Source of the DNA: Pseudovibrio brasiliensis
GTDB taxonomy: Bacteria > Pseudomonadota > Alphaproteobacteria > Rhizobiales > Stappiaceae
Length of the DNA: 64,000 nucleotides
Assembly (NCBI RefSeq): GCF_018282095.1
Contig: NZ_CP074126.1
Coordinates: 1,808,501-1,872,500, forward strand
Direction: 5' to 3'
Position 1 is the first letter of the stretch, and each line of letters starts with the position of its first letter. Positions 1 to 8,395 of the stretch are shown here, in pieces. A program made the position numbers and the translations under genes. The notes below the pieces were generated by a model. That model ran no database searches. It worked only from the letters and a program-made list of their open reading frames with translations, and was not told the origin of the DNA.

Positions 1-851
1 GCATGCCGATGCCAAAAGTCACCCGCCCACTCGTGGCTGTGTTCGCAGCCAACCATGGCGTTGCTGACAAAGGCGTCTCCGCATTTCCGAAAGAAGTGAC
101 CGCGCAGATGGTCTCCAACTTTGCAGCTGGCGGCGCCGCCGTAAACCAGCTTTGCATTGCCTATGACCTCGGCCTCAAAGTGTTTGAACTGGCTCTGGAA
201 ATGCCAACTCCGGACATCTCCGAGGAAGACGCTTTTGAAGAATCCGAATGCGCAGCAACCATGGCCTTTGGCATGGAAGCGATCTCCGGCGGCACAGATC
301 TGCTCTGCCTTGGCGAAATGGGCATCGCAAACACCACTGTCGCAGCTGCCATCTTCTACGCGCTGTTTGGCGGCACCGCTGAAGAGTGGGTCGGTCCGGG
401 CACAGGTGTTCAGGGTGACGCGCTGAAAAACAAGATTGCCGTTGTTGAGCAGGCCGTGCAGCGGATCGGAGGTCCGGGCAAAGTAGAGCCTCTTGAAGTT
501 CTGCGCCGGATCGGTGGCCGCGAAATCGCAGCAATGGCAGGTGTTATTCTGGCAGCACGCATGCAGCAGGTTCCTGTTGTTATTGATGGCTTCGTCACCT
601 CCGCAGCAGCAGCCATCCTCTACAAGATGGATAAGACCGCATTGGAGCACTGTGTGTTCTCTCATGCCTCCGCAGAACCAGCACACCGCCGTGCTCTGAC
701 AGAAATGGGCGGCAAGCCTCTTCTGGATCTGGGCATGCGCCTTGGTGAAGGTTCTGGCGCAGCAATCGCAGCAGGCATCATCAAAGCTGCAGCAGCAACC
801 CACGCTGGCATGGCGACCTTCGCTGATGCGGGCGTTGCAGCGCAGGACTAA
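1..851 (+). CDS. cobT: Nicotinate-nucleotide--dimethylbenzimidazole phosphoribosyltransferase, 5' end missing
   Basis: Transfers the phosphoribosyl group of nicotinate mononucleotide to 5,6-dimethylbenzimidazole, which activates the lower ligand of cobalamin in the cytoplasm. The visible part has about 282 codons, against about 340 for the family. The first in-frame ATG lies inside the conserved domain, so roughly the first 55-60 residues lie before the window. Family motifs seen are NHGVADKGVSAFP near the visible N-terminus, GEMGIANTT around residue 105, and MRLGEGSGA near the C-terminus, which carries the catalytic glutamate. A hairpin terminator follows directly, so this is the last gene of its unit. 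No cobalamin riboswitch or partner cob gene is visible on this side. Confidence 0.93.
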   Translation, partial: MPMPKVTRPLVAVFAANHGVADKGVSAFPKEVTAQMVSNFAAGGAAVNQLCIAYDLGLKVFELALEMPTPDISEEDAFEESECAATMAFGMEAISGGTDLLCLGEMGIANTTVAAAIFYALFGGTAEEWVGPGTGVQGDALKNKIAVVEQAVQRIGGPGKVEPLEVLRRIGGREIAAMAGVILAARMQQVPVVIDGFVTSAAAAILYKMDKTALEHCVFSHASAEPAHRRALTEMGGKPLLDLGMRLGEGSGAAIAAGIIKAAAATHAGMATFADAGVAAQD

Positions 852-861
852 ATTGAGAATA

Positions 862-930
862 CCCCCTCTGCTGAGGAGGGGGATAAATTGAAAAAGGCCG
901 CCTCACTCGCACGAGTGGAGGCGGCCTTTT
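862..930 (+). terminator. Double hairpin terminator after cobT
   Basis: Two successive inverted repeats. The first pairs CCCCCTC (862-868) with GAGGGGG (876-882). The second pairs GGCCGCCTCACTC with GAGTGGAGGCGGCC across a GCAC loop (one bulge) and is flanked by A and T runs. The A-run on its left could also stop leftward transcription from the GFA genes. Confidence 0.8.
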
Positions 931-1015
931 CTCATTTCAGCAAAAGAACGCAGAAAAAACGCATTCCTTTCAAACTAACGCACATTTCAACGCAAACGTG
1001 GTTTGATGAGCTGCG

Positions 1016-1372
1016 TTAATCGACAAAGCGCCAGGTATCAGCGCCATCAAAATGGCGAACACGGATGTCTTTGACGTCCTCAGCAGGCACCAGACGCGTG
1101 TTCACCGCCATTCTATCCCCCTCAGGATCAACCGGTGCCCAATGCGTGGTGTTCCCGCACGTCTTGCAGGTATGGAACTCCAGTTCCTTGTCGCCCCACA
1201 CATAAGCAAAAGTCGCGTCCGGCTCTTTCTCAATACTCACGTTCTTCGGTGAGCCATGCGCCCAGACGGTTCCAAAACGGCGACAGGCAGAGCAATTACA
1301 TTCCGTCAGCCAATTTGGGTTTTCACGAAATTCAAACTTAACAGCACCGCAATGGCATGAGCCACGTAGCAT
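1016..1372 (-). CDS. GFA/CENP-V family zinc-binding protein (copy 1)
   Basis: Small cytoplasmic protein (118 aa) of the glutathione-dependent formaldehyde-activating (GFA) fold, which binds zinc through cysteine pairs. Visible motifs are SCHCGAV at residues 5-11, CNCSACRR around residue 25, and HTCKTCGNTTHW around residue 67. The ATG was chosen over an upstream alternative because GGGGAG sits 6 nt before it and because the neighbouring paralogue begins with the same MLRGSCHCGAVKFEF. The true substrate of such short GFA proteins is usually unknown; a role with formaldehyde or another glutathione adduct is only a family-based guess. It lies 86 bp downstream of its near-identical copy. Confidence 0.85.
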   Translation of the reverse strand: MLRGSCHCGAVKFEFRENPNWLTECNCSACRRFGTVWAHGSPKNVSIEKEPDATFAYVWGDKELEFHTCKTCGNTTHWAPVDPEGDRMAVNTRLVPAEDVKDIRVRHFDGADTWRFVD

Positions 1373-1458
1373 GTGTTTCTCCCCGATAATGAATTGAAGC
1401 GTGATCCACAAAAGCAAAGCCTGAAAGCGCTAAGGATCACGCTGAAAATGAAAGTGAT

Positions 1459-1815
1459 TTAATCCAGAAACTGCCCACTATCGGCACCATCAAACTGTCG
1501 AATGGGAATGTCTTTCACATCCTCAAACGGTACAAGGCGCGTATTGACCGCCATGCGATCGTAGTCCTCGTCCAGATCTGACCAGTGCGTGGTGTTTCCG
1601 CAGGTTTTGCAGGTGTGAAACGCGATCATCTTATCACCCCAGATGTAGGTGAACGTTGCATCTGGTGCTTTCTCAATGGTCACGTTCTTGGGCGATCCGT
1701 GCGCCCAGATCGTGCCGTAACGACGGCACGCAGAGCAATTGCACTCTGTAAGCCATTCTGGTTCTTCGCGGAATTCAAACTTGACTGCGCCGCAGTGGCA
1801 TGACCCTCGAAGCAT
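1459..1815 (-). CDS. GFA/CENP-V family zinc-binding protein (copy 2)
   Basis: Paralogue of the preceding gene, the same length (118 aa) and roughly 80% identical by eye. All cysteine motifs (CHCG, CNCSAC, CKTCG) are kept, so both copies should bind zinc. A strong ribosome site (GGGGGG) precedes the ATG by 5 nt. The differences cluster in the stretch after the last cysteine pair (residues 79-86) and at the C-terminus, which may tune substrate choice. The two genes look like a local tandem duplication, and the histidine kinase gene ends 48 bp upstream on the same strand. Confidence 0.85.
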   Translation of the reverse strand: MLRGSCHCGAVKFEFREEPEWLTECNCSACRRYGTIWAHGSPKNVTIEKAPDATFTYIWGDKMIAFHTCKTCGNTTHWSDLDEDYDRMAVNTRLVPFEDVKDIPIRQFDGADSGQFLD

Positions 1816-1863
1816 ACAATCCCCCCAACAGATGCATCTGGAACAAATAAGGAACGTAACTCC

Positions 1864-3414
1864 TTATCCGGCCCGAAGCAAGGGCTCTCTGTCTTTGCCT
1901 GTGGTTGGGTCTGGTGTCGGGATCGGATCGATATGGCTCAGCACGCGCTTGGCGGGCAGGGAGATGGTCGCCTGCGTTCCCTCTCGCAGCTTGGAGGCCA
2001 GCTTAAACTCGCCTTCATGCATATGCGCCAGGGCCTGCACAATGGAAAGGCCAAGGCCAGTGCCTTGCTCCGCATCCTGAATAGCCTGCGTGCCCTGACC
2101 AAAGGCTTGCAACACCACAGGGATCTCTTCCTCAGGAATACCGGCACCCGTATCACTGACACTGATGTACTGTCCTCCAGCACCATCAATGCCCACGTGA
2201 ATAGAGATTTCCCCCTCAGGCGGCGTAAACTTCACGGCGTTGGTCAACAGGTTCAGCACCATCTGACGCAGTGCTTTTTCATCCGCCCAGACTTTGCTGA
2301 GGCCCTTCTCATAGACCTCGTGGATCTCGATGTTCTTCGCCGCCGCCCGCATATGCATCATGTGCTTGCAGGCCGCCGCCACAACGCGCAGACAAACAGG
2401 TTCTTCCTGCAGCTCATAGCGACCAGCCTCAATGCGGGACAGGTCGAGAATCTCATTGATCAGATTGAGCAGATGTTGGCCCGACTGATTGATATCCTTG
2501 GAGTAATCCAGATAGGTTTTATTATGCATCTGGCCAAGAACTTCGTCCTTCATCACCTCAGAGAACCCGAGAATCGCATTCAGAGGTGTGCGTAATTCGT
2601 GACTCATTGTCGCAAGAAAACGCGTCTTGGCCAGGTTTGCTTCCTCCGCACGGCGCCGCGCTTCCTGAGAAATTGCATTCACCTGTTCCATTTCTGAAAT
2701 CAGGTGATCCTTCTCAGCGCGATACTCAAGCAGGGTCAAAGCTGAAGTATGGAGCTGCTTGCTAAGGATGTAAAAGAACACTTGTGCCCCAATCGCCATC
2801 AGTCCCATTGCGTAGTGAGGCATGCTGTCATACTGCCAGAAACTGAAGATCAGCGCGCCCGTAATCGGGGCCGTGGCAGCCAGCAAAGCACCGGGCAGGG
2901 GAGAGGACAACATGGTCGCCATAGCAATGACAATCAGCATGGTCGCAAACTGGAAAACACCGAACCCATAGTCCGTGTTAAATTGCAGGTTGCTGATGAA
3001 AAAGATAGCCCAAACAATGCCATAGAGCATGTCACCGGCAAAAAGTTCTCTGCGGATTGAGCGCAGATTACCTTCCTGACGAAGGCTCTTTTCCATGCGT
3101 TTTGTAGAGAGAATAATGATGGAGTGCGCGAGCAGCATAGCCACAAGCCAGCCGCCAGCCACCTCCACAGGAAGCCAGACACTGGAGATGGTCGCGGCCA
3201 CAATGGCGATCATCGGCATGGCATAGGCCACCGACAATCTGTTCTTCACGAACATCAAAATAAGATCAGCTTCAAAGCTGGGGCGGACCCCCTCGACCGT
3301 GCCAAGACGTTCGCGAGCATCCTTTACGGTACGTGCAACTTCGCGCCGGCGATTTGCTCGGGCGCGATTAATAGTTGTTTTGTCCTTACTATTCTGCGAC
3401 GATCCGTTGTTCAT
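1864..3414 (-). CDS. Membrane-bound sensor histidine kinase (HisKA-HATPase)
   Basis: Transmits an unknown signal by autophosphorylating a histidine and passing the phosphate to a response regulator. The product is about 516 aa. A charged N-terminal tail is followed by five or six membrane segments (about residues 58-217), a coiled linker rich in Glu and Arg, then the H-box SHELRTPLNAILGFSEVM with the phospho-histidine near residue 272. The N-box NLLTNAVKFT (about 392), DTGAGI (about 421) and GTGLGLSI (about 451) complete an intact ATP-binding domain. The kinase core (GFSEVM, LDLSRIEAG) resembles the PleC/DivJ/PdhS group of alphaproteobacteria, but no PAS domain is evident. The ATG was preferred to an in-frame TTG 24 nt upstream because AGAGG precedes it. 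No response regulator gene is adjacent, so it is an orphan here. Confidence 0.88.
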   Translation of the reverse strand: MNNGSSQNSKDKTTINRARANRRREVARTVKDARERLGTVEGVRPSFEADLILMFVKNRLSVAYAMPMIAIVAATISSVWLPVEVAGGWLVAMLLAHSIIILSTKRMEKSLRQEGNLRSIRRELFAGDMLYGIVWAIFFISNLQFNTDYGFGVFQFATMLIVIAMATMLSSPLPGALLAATAPITGALIFSFWQYDSMPHYAMGLMAIGAQVFFYILSKQLHTSALTLLEYRAEKDHLISEMEQVNAISQEARRRAEEANLAKTRFLATMSHELRTPLNAILGFSEVMKDEVLGQMHNKTYLDYSKDINQSGQHLLNLINEILDLSRIEAGRYELQEEPVCLRVVAAACKHMMHMRAAAKNIEIHEVYEKGLSKVWADEKALRQMVLNLLTNAVKFTPPEGEISIHVGIDGAGGQYISVSDTGAGIPEEEIPVVLQAFGQGTQAIQDAEQGTGLGLSIVQALAHMHEGEFKLASKLREGTQATISLPAKRVLSHIDPIPTPDPTTGKDREPLLRAG

Positions 3415-3618
3415 GTATTCTCGGCCTCTGTGTGCCAATAGATTGACGGGATACTTGCCCTTTTGACCAGAATGAACATGATCTCTTAAGATTGCTCTGA
3501 TTCATAGGGTTAACGTCGAGTTTACGGGGACCACAAAATGGTAGATTATTGCCCCATTTTGGGACAGTTTCTCCTGTAGATTGTGAGGGCAACAGCTCGT
3601 GGTTGTTGGGAGGCACCA

Positions 3619-4263
3619 TTGAAACTTTATAGCCATAGGCAAGCACCTAACCCCTTTCGCGTCACCCTGTTCCTTGCGGAGAAGGGCGTTAAGGTTAACA
3701 CTGCCTACGTAGATTTCATGCATGGCGAATTGAAGGCAGAAGAGTTTAAAGCGATCAATCCTTGTCAGCGATTGCCCGTGCTCGTGCTGGATGATGGAAC
3801 AGCAATTTCCGAAAGCTGCGCCATCTGTCGTTACATTGAAGAAATGAACCCTCTCAAGCCTTTGTTGGGCCAAACGGCCAAGGAAAGAGCGCTGATCGAG
3901 ATGTGGAACCGGCGCGCTGATCTGGGCTTGTTAAATCAGGTTTCTCAGGTATTCCGCCACACCAACCCGGCCATGGCTCCGCTGGAGCAACCGCAGGTGA
4001 AAGAGTGGGGGGAGGCCAATCGCCCCAAAATTCTCGAAACACTCGCCATCTTCGACGCGCAGCTTGCCAACAATCGCTATGTAGCTGGAGACCGATACTC
4101 CATCGCTGACATCACATTGTTCGCAGCAATCAACTTTGCCCGCGTAATTAAGCTGCAAGTCCCTGAAAAACTTGGTAATCTGCGCCGATGGTATGCAAAG
4201 ATGATAGAGCGTCCGGGAGTGCAGGCAGCGCTTCAGGTGATGAAGGAAACCTCCAGCGCCTAA
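3619..4263 (+). CDS. Glutathione S-transferase family protein
   Basis: Cytosolic enzyme expected to join glutathione to electrophilic compounds, or to use it in a redox reaction. About 214 aa, the usual GST length. The N-terminal thioredoxin-like domain starts KLYSHRQAPNPFRVTLFLAEKG and includes the INPCQRLPVLVLDDG stretch with the cis-proline and the SES glutathione-binding motif (about residues 50-70). The all-helical C-terminal domain carries the typical YSIADITLFAAI segment. A TTG start is chosen because GGGAGG lies 5 nt before it and the protein then begins at the usual first strand; a GTG 36 nt upstream has no such signal. The 3' end overlaps the next gene. The substrate cannot be told from sequence. 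Confidence 0.85.
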   Translation: MKLYSHRQAPNPFRVTLFLAEKGVKVNTAYVDFMHGELKAEEFKAINPCQRLPVLVLDDGTAISESCAICRYIEEMNPLKPLLGQTAKERALIEMWNRRADLGLLNQVSQVFRHTNPAMAPLEQPQVKEWGEANRPKILETLAIFDAQLANNRYVAGDRYSIADITLFAAINFARVIKLQVPEKLGNLRRWYAKMIERPGVQAALQVMKETSSA

Positions 4264-4877
4264 AAGAGCGCATAGCCGCGTGTCGGGTCTGTGTTGAGCA
4301 GCCCATCCGTCAGCCATTGCCTCATGAGCCGAGGCCCGTTGTTGTGCTGTCGTCTACGGCGCGCATCGCCATATGCGGTCAGGCACCGGGAACCCGCGTC
4401 CACGCCTCTGGCAGACCGTTTACAGACCCTTCCGGAGATCGCCTGCGCGACTGGATGGGCATTGGCGAAGAGGTCTTCTACGACCCCGCCAAACTTGCAA
4501 TTATCCCCATGGGCTTCTGTTTTCCGGGATTGGACTCCAAAGGCGGCGATAAGCCCCCAAGGCCAGAATGCAAGAAAACGTGGCATCAAGAAATTTTCAG
4601 CAATATGCCGCAAATCGAAACGCTGCTTGCAATAGGTGGCTACGCGCAGGCCTATCACATGCCCGAACTCACCAAACCCCGCCTCTGGGAAACCATCGCT
4701 GAGTTCAGATCCGTCTGGGAAACCACCTGCGACCGCCACGCCAAAGGCCTCGGCCCAAAAGTTCTCCCCCTCCCACACCCGTCCTGGCGCAACAACGCTC
4801 ACATAAAAAAACATCCCTGGTTCGAAAAAGAGCTCCTTCCGCTCCTGAAAGAAGAAGTCAGCCGCTTGCTCATGTGA
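4188..4877 (+). CDS. Uracil-DNA glycosylase family protein
   Basis: Predicted base-excision repair enzyme of the uracil-DNA glycosylase superfamily, 229 aa from the only available ATG. The core runs from CRVC (about residue 35) through GQAPGTRVHASGRPFTDPSG (about 65-84), the active-site stretch of the superfamily, to PLPHPSWRN near residue 197, the conserved histidine motif. It is the small family seen in many proteobacteria, not the classic Ung. Its start lies inside the 3' end of the glutathione S-transferase gene (76-nt overlap in another frame), so the two are probably co-transcribed. No better start exists in frame before the conserved region, although the first 20 residues are unusual and the ribosome site is weak. 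Confidence 0.75.
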   Translation: MVCKDDRASGSAGSASGDEGNLQRLKERIAACRVCVEQPIRQPLPHEPRPVVVLSSTARIAICGQAPGTRVHASGRPFTDPSGDRLRDWMGIGEEVFYDPAKLAIIPMGFCFPGLDSKGGDKPPRPECKKTWHQEIFSNMPQIETLLAIGGYAQAYHMPELTKPRLWETIAEFRSVWETTCDRHAKGLGPKVLPLPHPSWRNNAHIKKHPWFEKELLPLLKEEVSRLLM

Positions 4878-5112
4878 TTTGAGAGATTCTTTTTTTAATC
4901 CACCCATGAATATGGCAACGCATTCCTTTAGCTCTTGCCAAATTCTATGTTGATGAAAATAAATTTCACCGATTTAAGGTGATGTAGAATGAAAACCTAT
5001 ATTCCTGCGAATATCTTGGCGTTTGAAGCTGGAATAACATTTCCCATGACCTTATGCTTCCTGCAATGATTTTGCGCCAAACAATAATTCCGGTGGGAGA
5101 TAGGGGTATAAT

Positions 5113-5604
5113 ATGATCGATAGGATCGACCGTCGCATTCTGTCCATTCTACAAGAAGACAGCACCGTTCCTGTAGCTGAAATCGGCCGCCGTGTTGGCC
5201 TGTCCACCACCCCTTGCTGGCGCCGCATCCAGAAGATGGAAGAGGACGGTGTCATCACCCGCCGCGTTGCCGTGCTTGATCCGAAGAAGGTCAACGCCAA
5301 GGTCACCGCATTCGTGGCTATCACCACCAATGAACACACCGACGACTGGCTCCGCAAGTTTGCCGACGTGATCCGCGAGTTCCCTGAAGTGGTGGAGTTC
5401 TACCGCATGGCCGGGCAGGTGGACTATCTGCTGCGCGTTGCCGTGCCGGATATCGATGCTTACGATGATTTCTACAAGCGTTTGATTGCAAAGGTAAACA
5501 TCGCAGACGTGTCCACGTCCTTCGCGATGGAGCAGATCAAATACACCACCGAGCTACCGCTCTCTTACATCGTCGCTGAAAAGCCAAAAGCGAACATGTC
5601 CTAA
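5113..5604 (+). CDS. Lrp/AsnC family transcriptional regulator
   Basis: DNA-binding regulator of the leucine-responsive family, which usually senses an amino acid and often controls amino acid transport or catabolism. 163 aa. The N-terminal helix-turn-helix covers about residues 5-50 (VAEIGRRVGLSTTPCWRRIQ is the recognition part), followed by the RAM ligand-binding domain (VTAFVAITT through VADVSTSFAMEQIK-like end). GGGAG and AGGGG sequences precede the ATG. It stands alone with its own terminator and is convergent with the dehydrogenase gene. Its target is unknown; the amino acid ABC operon 1 kb away is a possible but unproven one. Confidence 0.9.
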   Translation: MIDRIDRRILSILQEDSTVPVAEIGRRVGLSTTPCWRRIQKMEEDGVITRRVAVLDPKKVNAKVTAFVAITTNEHTDDWLRKFADVIREFPEVVEFYRMAGQVDYLLRVAVPDIDAYDDFYKRLIAKVNIADVSTSFAMEQIKYTTELPLSYIVAEKPKANMS

Positions 5605-5632
5605 GAGTTTGAAGCAGTACGCACTATGAAAA

Positions 5633-5658
5633 AGCCCCGGTCATCTGATCGGGGCTGT
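5633..5658. terminator. Hairpin terminator between convergent genes
   Basis: AGCCCCG pairs with CGGGGCT, with further pairing toward the loop. An A-rich side on the left and a T-rich side on the right make it usable from both directions, for the Lrp gene and the convergent dehydrogenase gene. Confidence 0.75.
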
Positions 5659-5666
5659 TTGCTTTA

Positions 5667-6548
5667 TTATTTCTTATCCGCGTTGTTCAGCCGGGCAATC
5701 AGGCTGGATGTATCCCAGCGATTGCCGCCCATGGCTTGAACTTCAGCATAGAACTGATCAACCAGCGCCGTCACCGGAAGGCGCGCACCAACCTCGTCAG
5801 CGGCTTCCAGACAGATCTTCAGATCCTTGCGCATCCAGTCCACTGCAAAGCCGTGCTCGAACTCGCCGTCACGCATGGTCTCCCAGCGATTTTCCATCTG
5901 CCAGGACTGAGCCGCACCGCCGCGCACTGCTGAAATAGCTTTCTCAACATCAAGGCCAGACTTCTGCGCAAAGTGGATCGCTTCAGAAAGACCCTGCACC
6001 AGGCCAGCAATACAAATCTGATTCACCATCTTGGTCTGCTGACCAGCACCTACAGGGCCCATCAGACCGGCGAACTTTGCGAAGCAATCGATGAACGGTT
6101 TTGCACGATCAAAGACCTCTTGCTCACCACCGATCATCACGGTCAGAACCCCATTTTCAGCACCAGCCTGCCCACCAGACACAGGCGCATCAAGGAAAGA
6201 AAATCCCCTTGCACGTGCTGCCTCATCCAGCTCACGCGCAACCTGCGCAGAGGCTGTTGTGTGGTCCACGAAAATCGCGCCAGCCTTCATGCCGTGGAAT
6301 GCGCCGTTCTCGCCGGTTGTGACAGAGCGCAGATCGTTGTCGTTGCCAACACAAGCAAATACAACGTCACAGCCCTCAGCGGCCTCCTGAGGCGTTAGAG
6401 CGAATGATCCGCCGTACTCTTTGGCCCATGCCTCTGCTTTAGCTGTTGTCCGGTTGTAAACGGTAACGTCATGCCCCCCGCGAGAGGCCAGAAAACCCGC
6501 CATTGGGTATCCCATTACGCCCAAACCAATAAACGCGACCTTTGCCAT
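5667..6548 (-). CDS. NAD(P)-dependent beta-hydroxyacid dehydrogenase (3-hydroxyisobutyrate dehydrogenase family)
   Basis: Cytosolic reductase of the family that includes 3-hydroxyisobutyrate dehydrogenase (valine breakdown), tartronate semialdehyde reductase and glyoxylate reductase. 293 aa, the usual length. The Rossmann motif is VAFIGLGVMGYPMA at residues 4-17. The substrate motif FLDAPVSGGQAGAENG lies near residue 120, and the catalytic lysine is in GAGQQTKMVNQ near residue 172. AAGGATA precedes the ATG. The C-terminal half is the helical domain completing the active site. Substrate choice among the family cannot be fixed from sequence alone, and there is no valine-catabolism neighbour to help. 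Confidence 0.85.
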   Translation of the reverse strand: MAKVAFIGLGVMGYPMAGFLASRGGHDVTVYNRTTAKAEAWAKEYGGSFALTPQEAAEGCDVVFACVGNDNDLRSVTTGENGAFHGMKAGAIFVDHTTASAQVARELDEAARARGFSFLDAPVSGGQAGAENGVLTVMIGGEQEVFDRAKPFIDCFAKFAGLMGPVGAGQQTKMVNQICIAGLVQGLSEAIHFAQKSGLDVEKAISAVRGGAAQSWQMENRWETMRDGEFEHGFAVDWMRKDLKICLEAADEVGARLPVTALVDQFYAEVQAMGGNRWDTSSLIARLNNADKK

Positions 6549-6640
6549 CGGACTATCCTTATAAACTTGAATCAGAGCGCAGCAACACTATCAGCTTCAT
6601 CAGCAGATACCACGTAAATTCACCGGCTCTACCAATGAAA

Positions 6641-6668
6641 AAAGCGCAGGCTTTTGGACCTGCGCTTT
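6641..6668 (-). terminator. Terminator of the amino acid ABC transporter operon
   Basis: A perfect 10-bp stem (AAAGCGCAGG with CCTGCGCTTT) followed by a T-run on the minus strand, directly after the last permease gene. Confidence 0.85.
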
Positions 6669-6693
6669 CAAGTATCCATCAATGCCAAACGGC

Positions 6694-7611
6694 TTATCTG
6701 TGCAAGTGACGCGTCAAACGAGCCTCAATGCGATCCCACGTCCGGCGCAGTGTTTCCACCATCACTAGATACGCAATCGCCGCCCAAACATACGCCTGGA
6801 AGTCATAGGTCCGTGAGAATGCACGGCGTGTCTCACCCATCAGATCGTAGATGGTGATGATCGCCACGATCGCAGAGCCTTTGATCATCAGGATGATCTC
6901 GTTACCATATGGACGCAGAGACACGATCAGAGCCTGCGGAAGAATAATTTTCCAGAAAGTCAGCCACTTCGGAAGGCCCAGAGCAGACGCTGCTTCCCAC
7001 TGACCCTTCGCAATGCTCTCAATAGAGCCACGCAGGATCTCAACCTGATAGGCTGCAGTGTTCAAAGTGAACGCCAGAACCGCACAGTTCCACGCATCAC
7101 GGAAAAACCACCACATATCAACGGACTGTAGTGGCTCGCGGAACGTGCCCGCTCCGTAGTAGATCAGGAATACCTGAGCCAGCAGTGGCGTACCGCGGAA
7201 GAAGTAGACGTAACCATATGCAATACCGCCCAGAATGCGGTTCTTGCTCATCCGCATAAAGGTCATCGGAATGGAGAGCAGAACGCCCAGCAGCATGGAG
7301 ACGGCAACAAGCTTCAACGTGATGATGAAGCCTGAAACGAACTTCTCACCATACTTGATGAGGAACTTCGCATTGTGCGTGATGGAAACAGGCAGAAGGC
7401 CATCACCACCAAACACCACTGCAACACTGTTGGAGTTCAGCAGGAACCAAAGAATGCCAAGACCACCAGCAATCCAAAGGGTTAGCCATGTGGTGCCCAC
7501 AACGCGGGCCGGCGTCCATGGACGATGTTTTGGTGCAGGAGGTGGTGCCTTCGCTGCAATAGTCTCGGACTGAACGTAGCTCGCCGAAGCGCCCATAGTA
7601 ACATCACTCAT
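6694..7611 (-). CDS. Polar amino acid ABC transporter permease (HisM type)
   Basis: Inner-membrane subunit of an importer for polar or basic amino acids. 305 aa, longer than the usual 230-240 because of a soluble N-terminal tail of about 60 residues (APPPAPKHRPWTPAR) and an extra membrane segment before the core. Family signatures are YVYFFRGTPLLAQVFLIYYGAG and the EAA loop EAASALGLPKWLTFWKIILPQA, the contact point for the ATPase. It overlaps the upstream permease by 4 bp (ATGA), with GGGGAGG ahead of its start, so the two are translationally coupled and probably form a heterodimer. Confidence 0.9.
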   Translation of the reverse strand: MSDVTMGASASYVQSETIAAKAPPPAPKHRPWTPARVVGTTWLTLWIAGGLGILWFLLNSNSVAVVFGGDGLLPVSITHNAKFLIKYGEKFVSGFIITLKLVAVSMLLGVLLSIPMTFMRMSKNRILGGIAYGYVYFFRGTPLLAQVFLIYYGAGTFREPLQSVDMWWFFRDAWNCAVLAFTLNTAAYQVEILRGSIESIAKGQWEAASALGLPKWLTFWKIILPQALIVSLRPYGNEIILMIKGSAIVAIITIYDLMGETRRAFSRTYDFQAYVWAAIAYLVMVETLRRTWDRIEARLTRHLHR

Positions 7612-8318
7612 CTGGAAGCCTCCCCGCGCTTAGCCCAGGCATCAAGGCGGGAAATACCACCGGAAGAAATCACTGCCAGAACGAGGTAGATCGCACAGGC
7701 GACGGCAAAGAACAGGAACGGCTCTTTGGTGGTGCGCGCTGCCATGTTGGAGTAACGGATGATGTCTGCCAGACCAATGATGGAAACCAGAGAGGTCTCC
7801 TTCAGCAGGATGAGCCACAGATTGCTCAGCGCTGGCAACGCCAGTCGAACAAGCTGCGGAAGAATGACGAGACGCATGGTATGCACGTAGCCCAGACCAA
7901 GCGCAGCAGCACCTTCATACTGGCCTTGCTTGATTGCGCGGAATGCAGAAAGAAACGCTTCAGAAGCGTAGGACGAGAACACCAGCGACAGGGCAATCAT
8001 ACCTGCGATAAAGGCGTTCACCTCAAAGTAGATATCCCCAAACAGCGAGAGTACTTGCTGAATGAGGATCTGGCCGCCGTAATAGACGAGAAAAAGCGTA
8101 AGGAGCTCAGGAAGCCCCCGGAAAATTGTTGTGTAAACGTTGGCCGCAGCGCGCAGAGAAGGTTCTTGAGACTTCTTCGCAAGCGCCAGCAGAAAACCTA
8201 AAAGCAAGCCAAAGGGAAGGCTTGCCAACGCAAGGGAGACGGTCATAACAATTCCAAGTGCTATCTCGTCGCCCCAGCCCATGTCCCCAAAGGACAAGAG
8301 TGTGAAAATTTCATTCAT
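7608..8318 (-). CDS. Polar amino acid ABC transporter permease (HisQ type)
   Basis: First permease of the pair, 236 aa with about five membrane segments. It has the family motif TTIFRGLPELLTLFLVYYGG and the EAA loop EGAAALGLGYVHTMRLVILPQ that docks the ATPase. It lies 77 bp after a binding-protein gene, separated from it by a hairpin, and overlaps the next permease by 4 bp. No ATPase gene follows the permeases, which is unusual because related operons normally include the P subunit; the complex must use an ATPase encoded elsewhere. Confidence 0.9.
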   Translation of the reverse strand: MNEIFTLLSFGDMGWGDEIALGIVMTVSLALASLPFGLLLGFLLALAKKSQEPSLRAAANVYTTIFRGLPELLTLFLVYYGGQILIQQVLSLFGDIYFEVNAFIAGMIALSLVFSSYASEAFLSAFRAIKQGQYEGAAALGLGYVHTMRLVILPQLVRLALPALSNLWLILLKETSLVSIIGLADIIRYSNMAARTTKEPFLFFAVACAIYLVLAVISSGGISRLDAWAKRGEASR

Positions 8319-8346
8319 TACGGGGATTGCCCCTATTCTTTTTAGA

Positions 8347-8370
8347 ACGGCGGGAAACCAGTCCCGCCGT
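8347..8370 (-). promoter_or_regulatory. Stem-loop between binding-protein gene and permease genes
   Basis: A perfect 9-bp inverted repeat, ACGGCGGGA and TCCCGCCGT with a 6-nt loop, lies in the 77-bp gap. It lacks a T-run on the minus strand, so it is more likely an mRNA-stabilising or attenuating element than a full terminator. Such elements typically keep binding protein in excess over permeases (inference). Confidence 0.6.
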
Positions 8371-8395
8371 CAGAGTGTTTTGCAGCTTGACGCCA

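Noticed and set aside
3-11. ATG codons at the left edge as the start of cobT
   Set aside because: They fall within the conserved domain; about 55-60 family residues would be missing, so the gene is treated as cut by the window.
4188-4263. Frameshift or gene fusion between the glutathione S-transferase and glycosylase genes
   Set aside because: Both frames are complete with normal ends for their families; the 76-nt overlap is best explained as overlapping adjacent genes.
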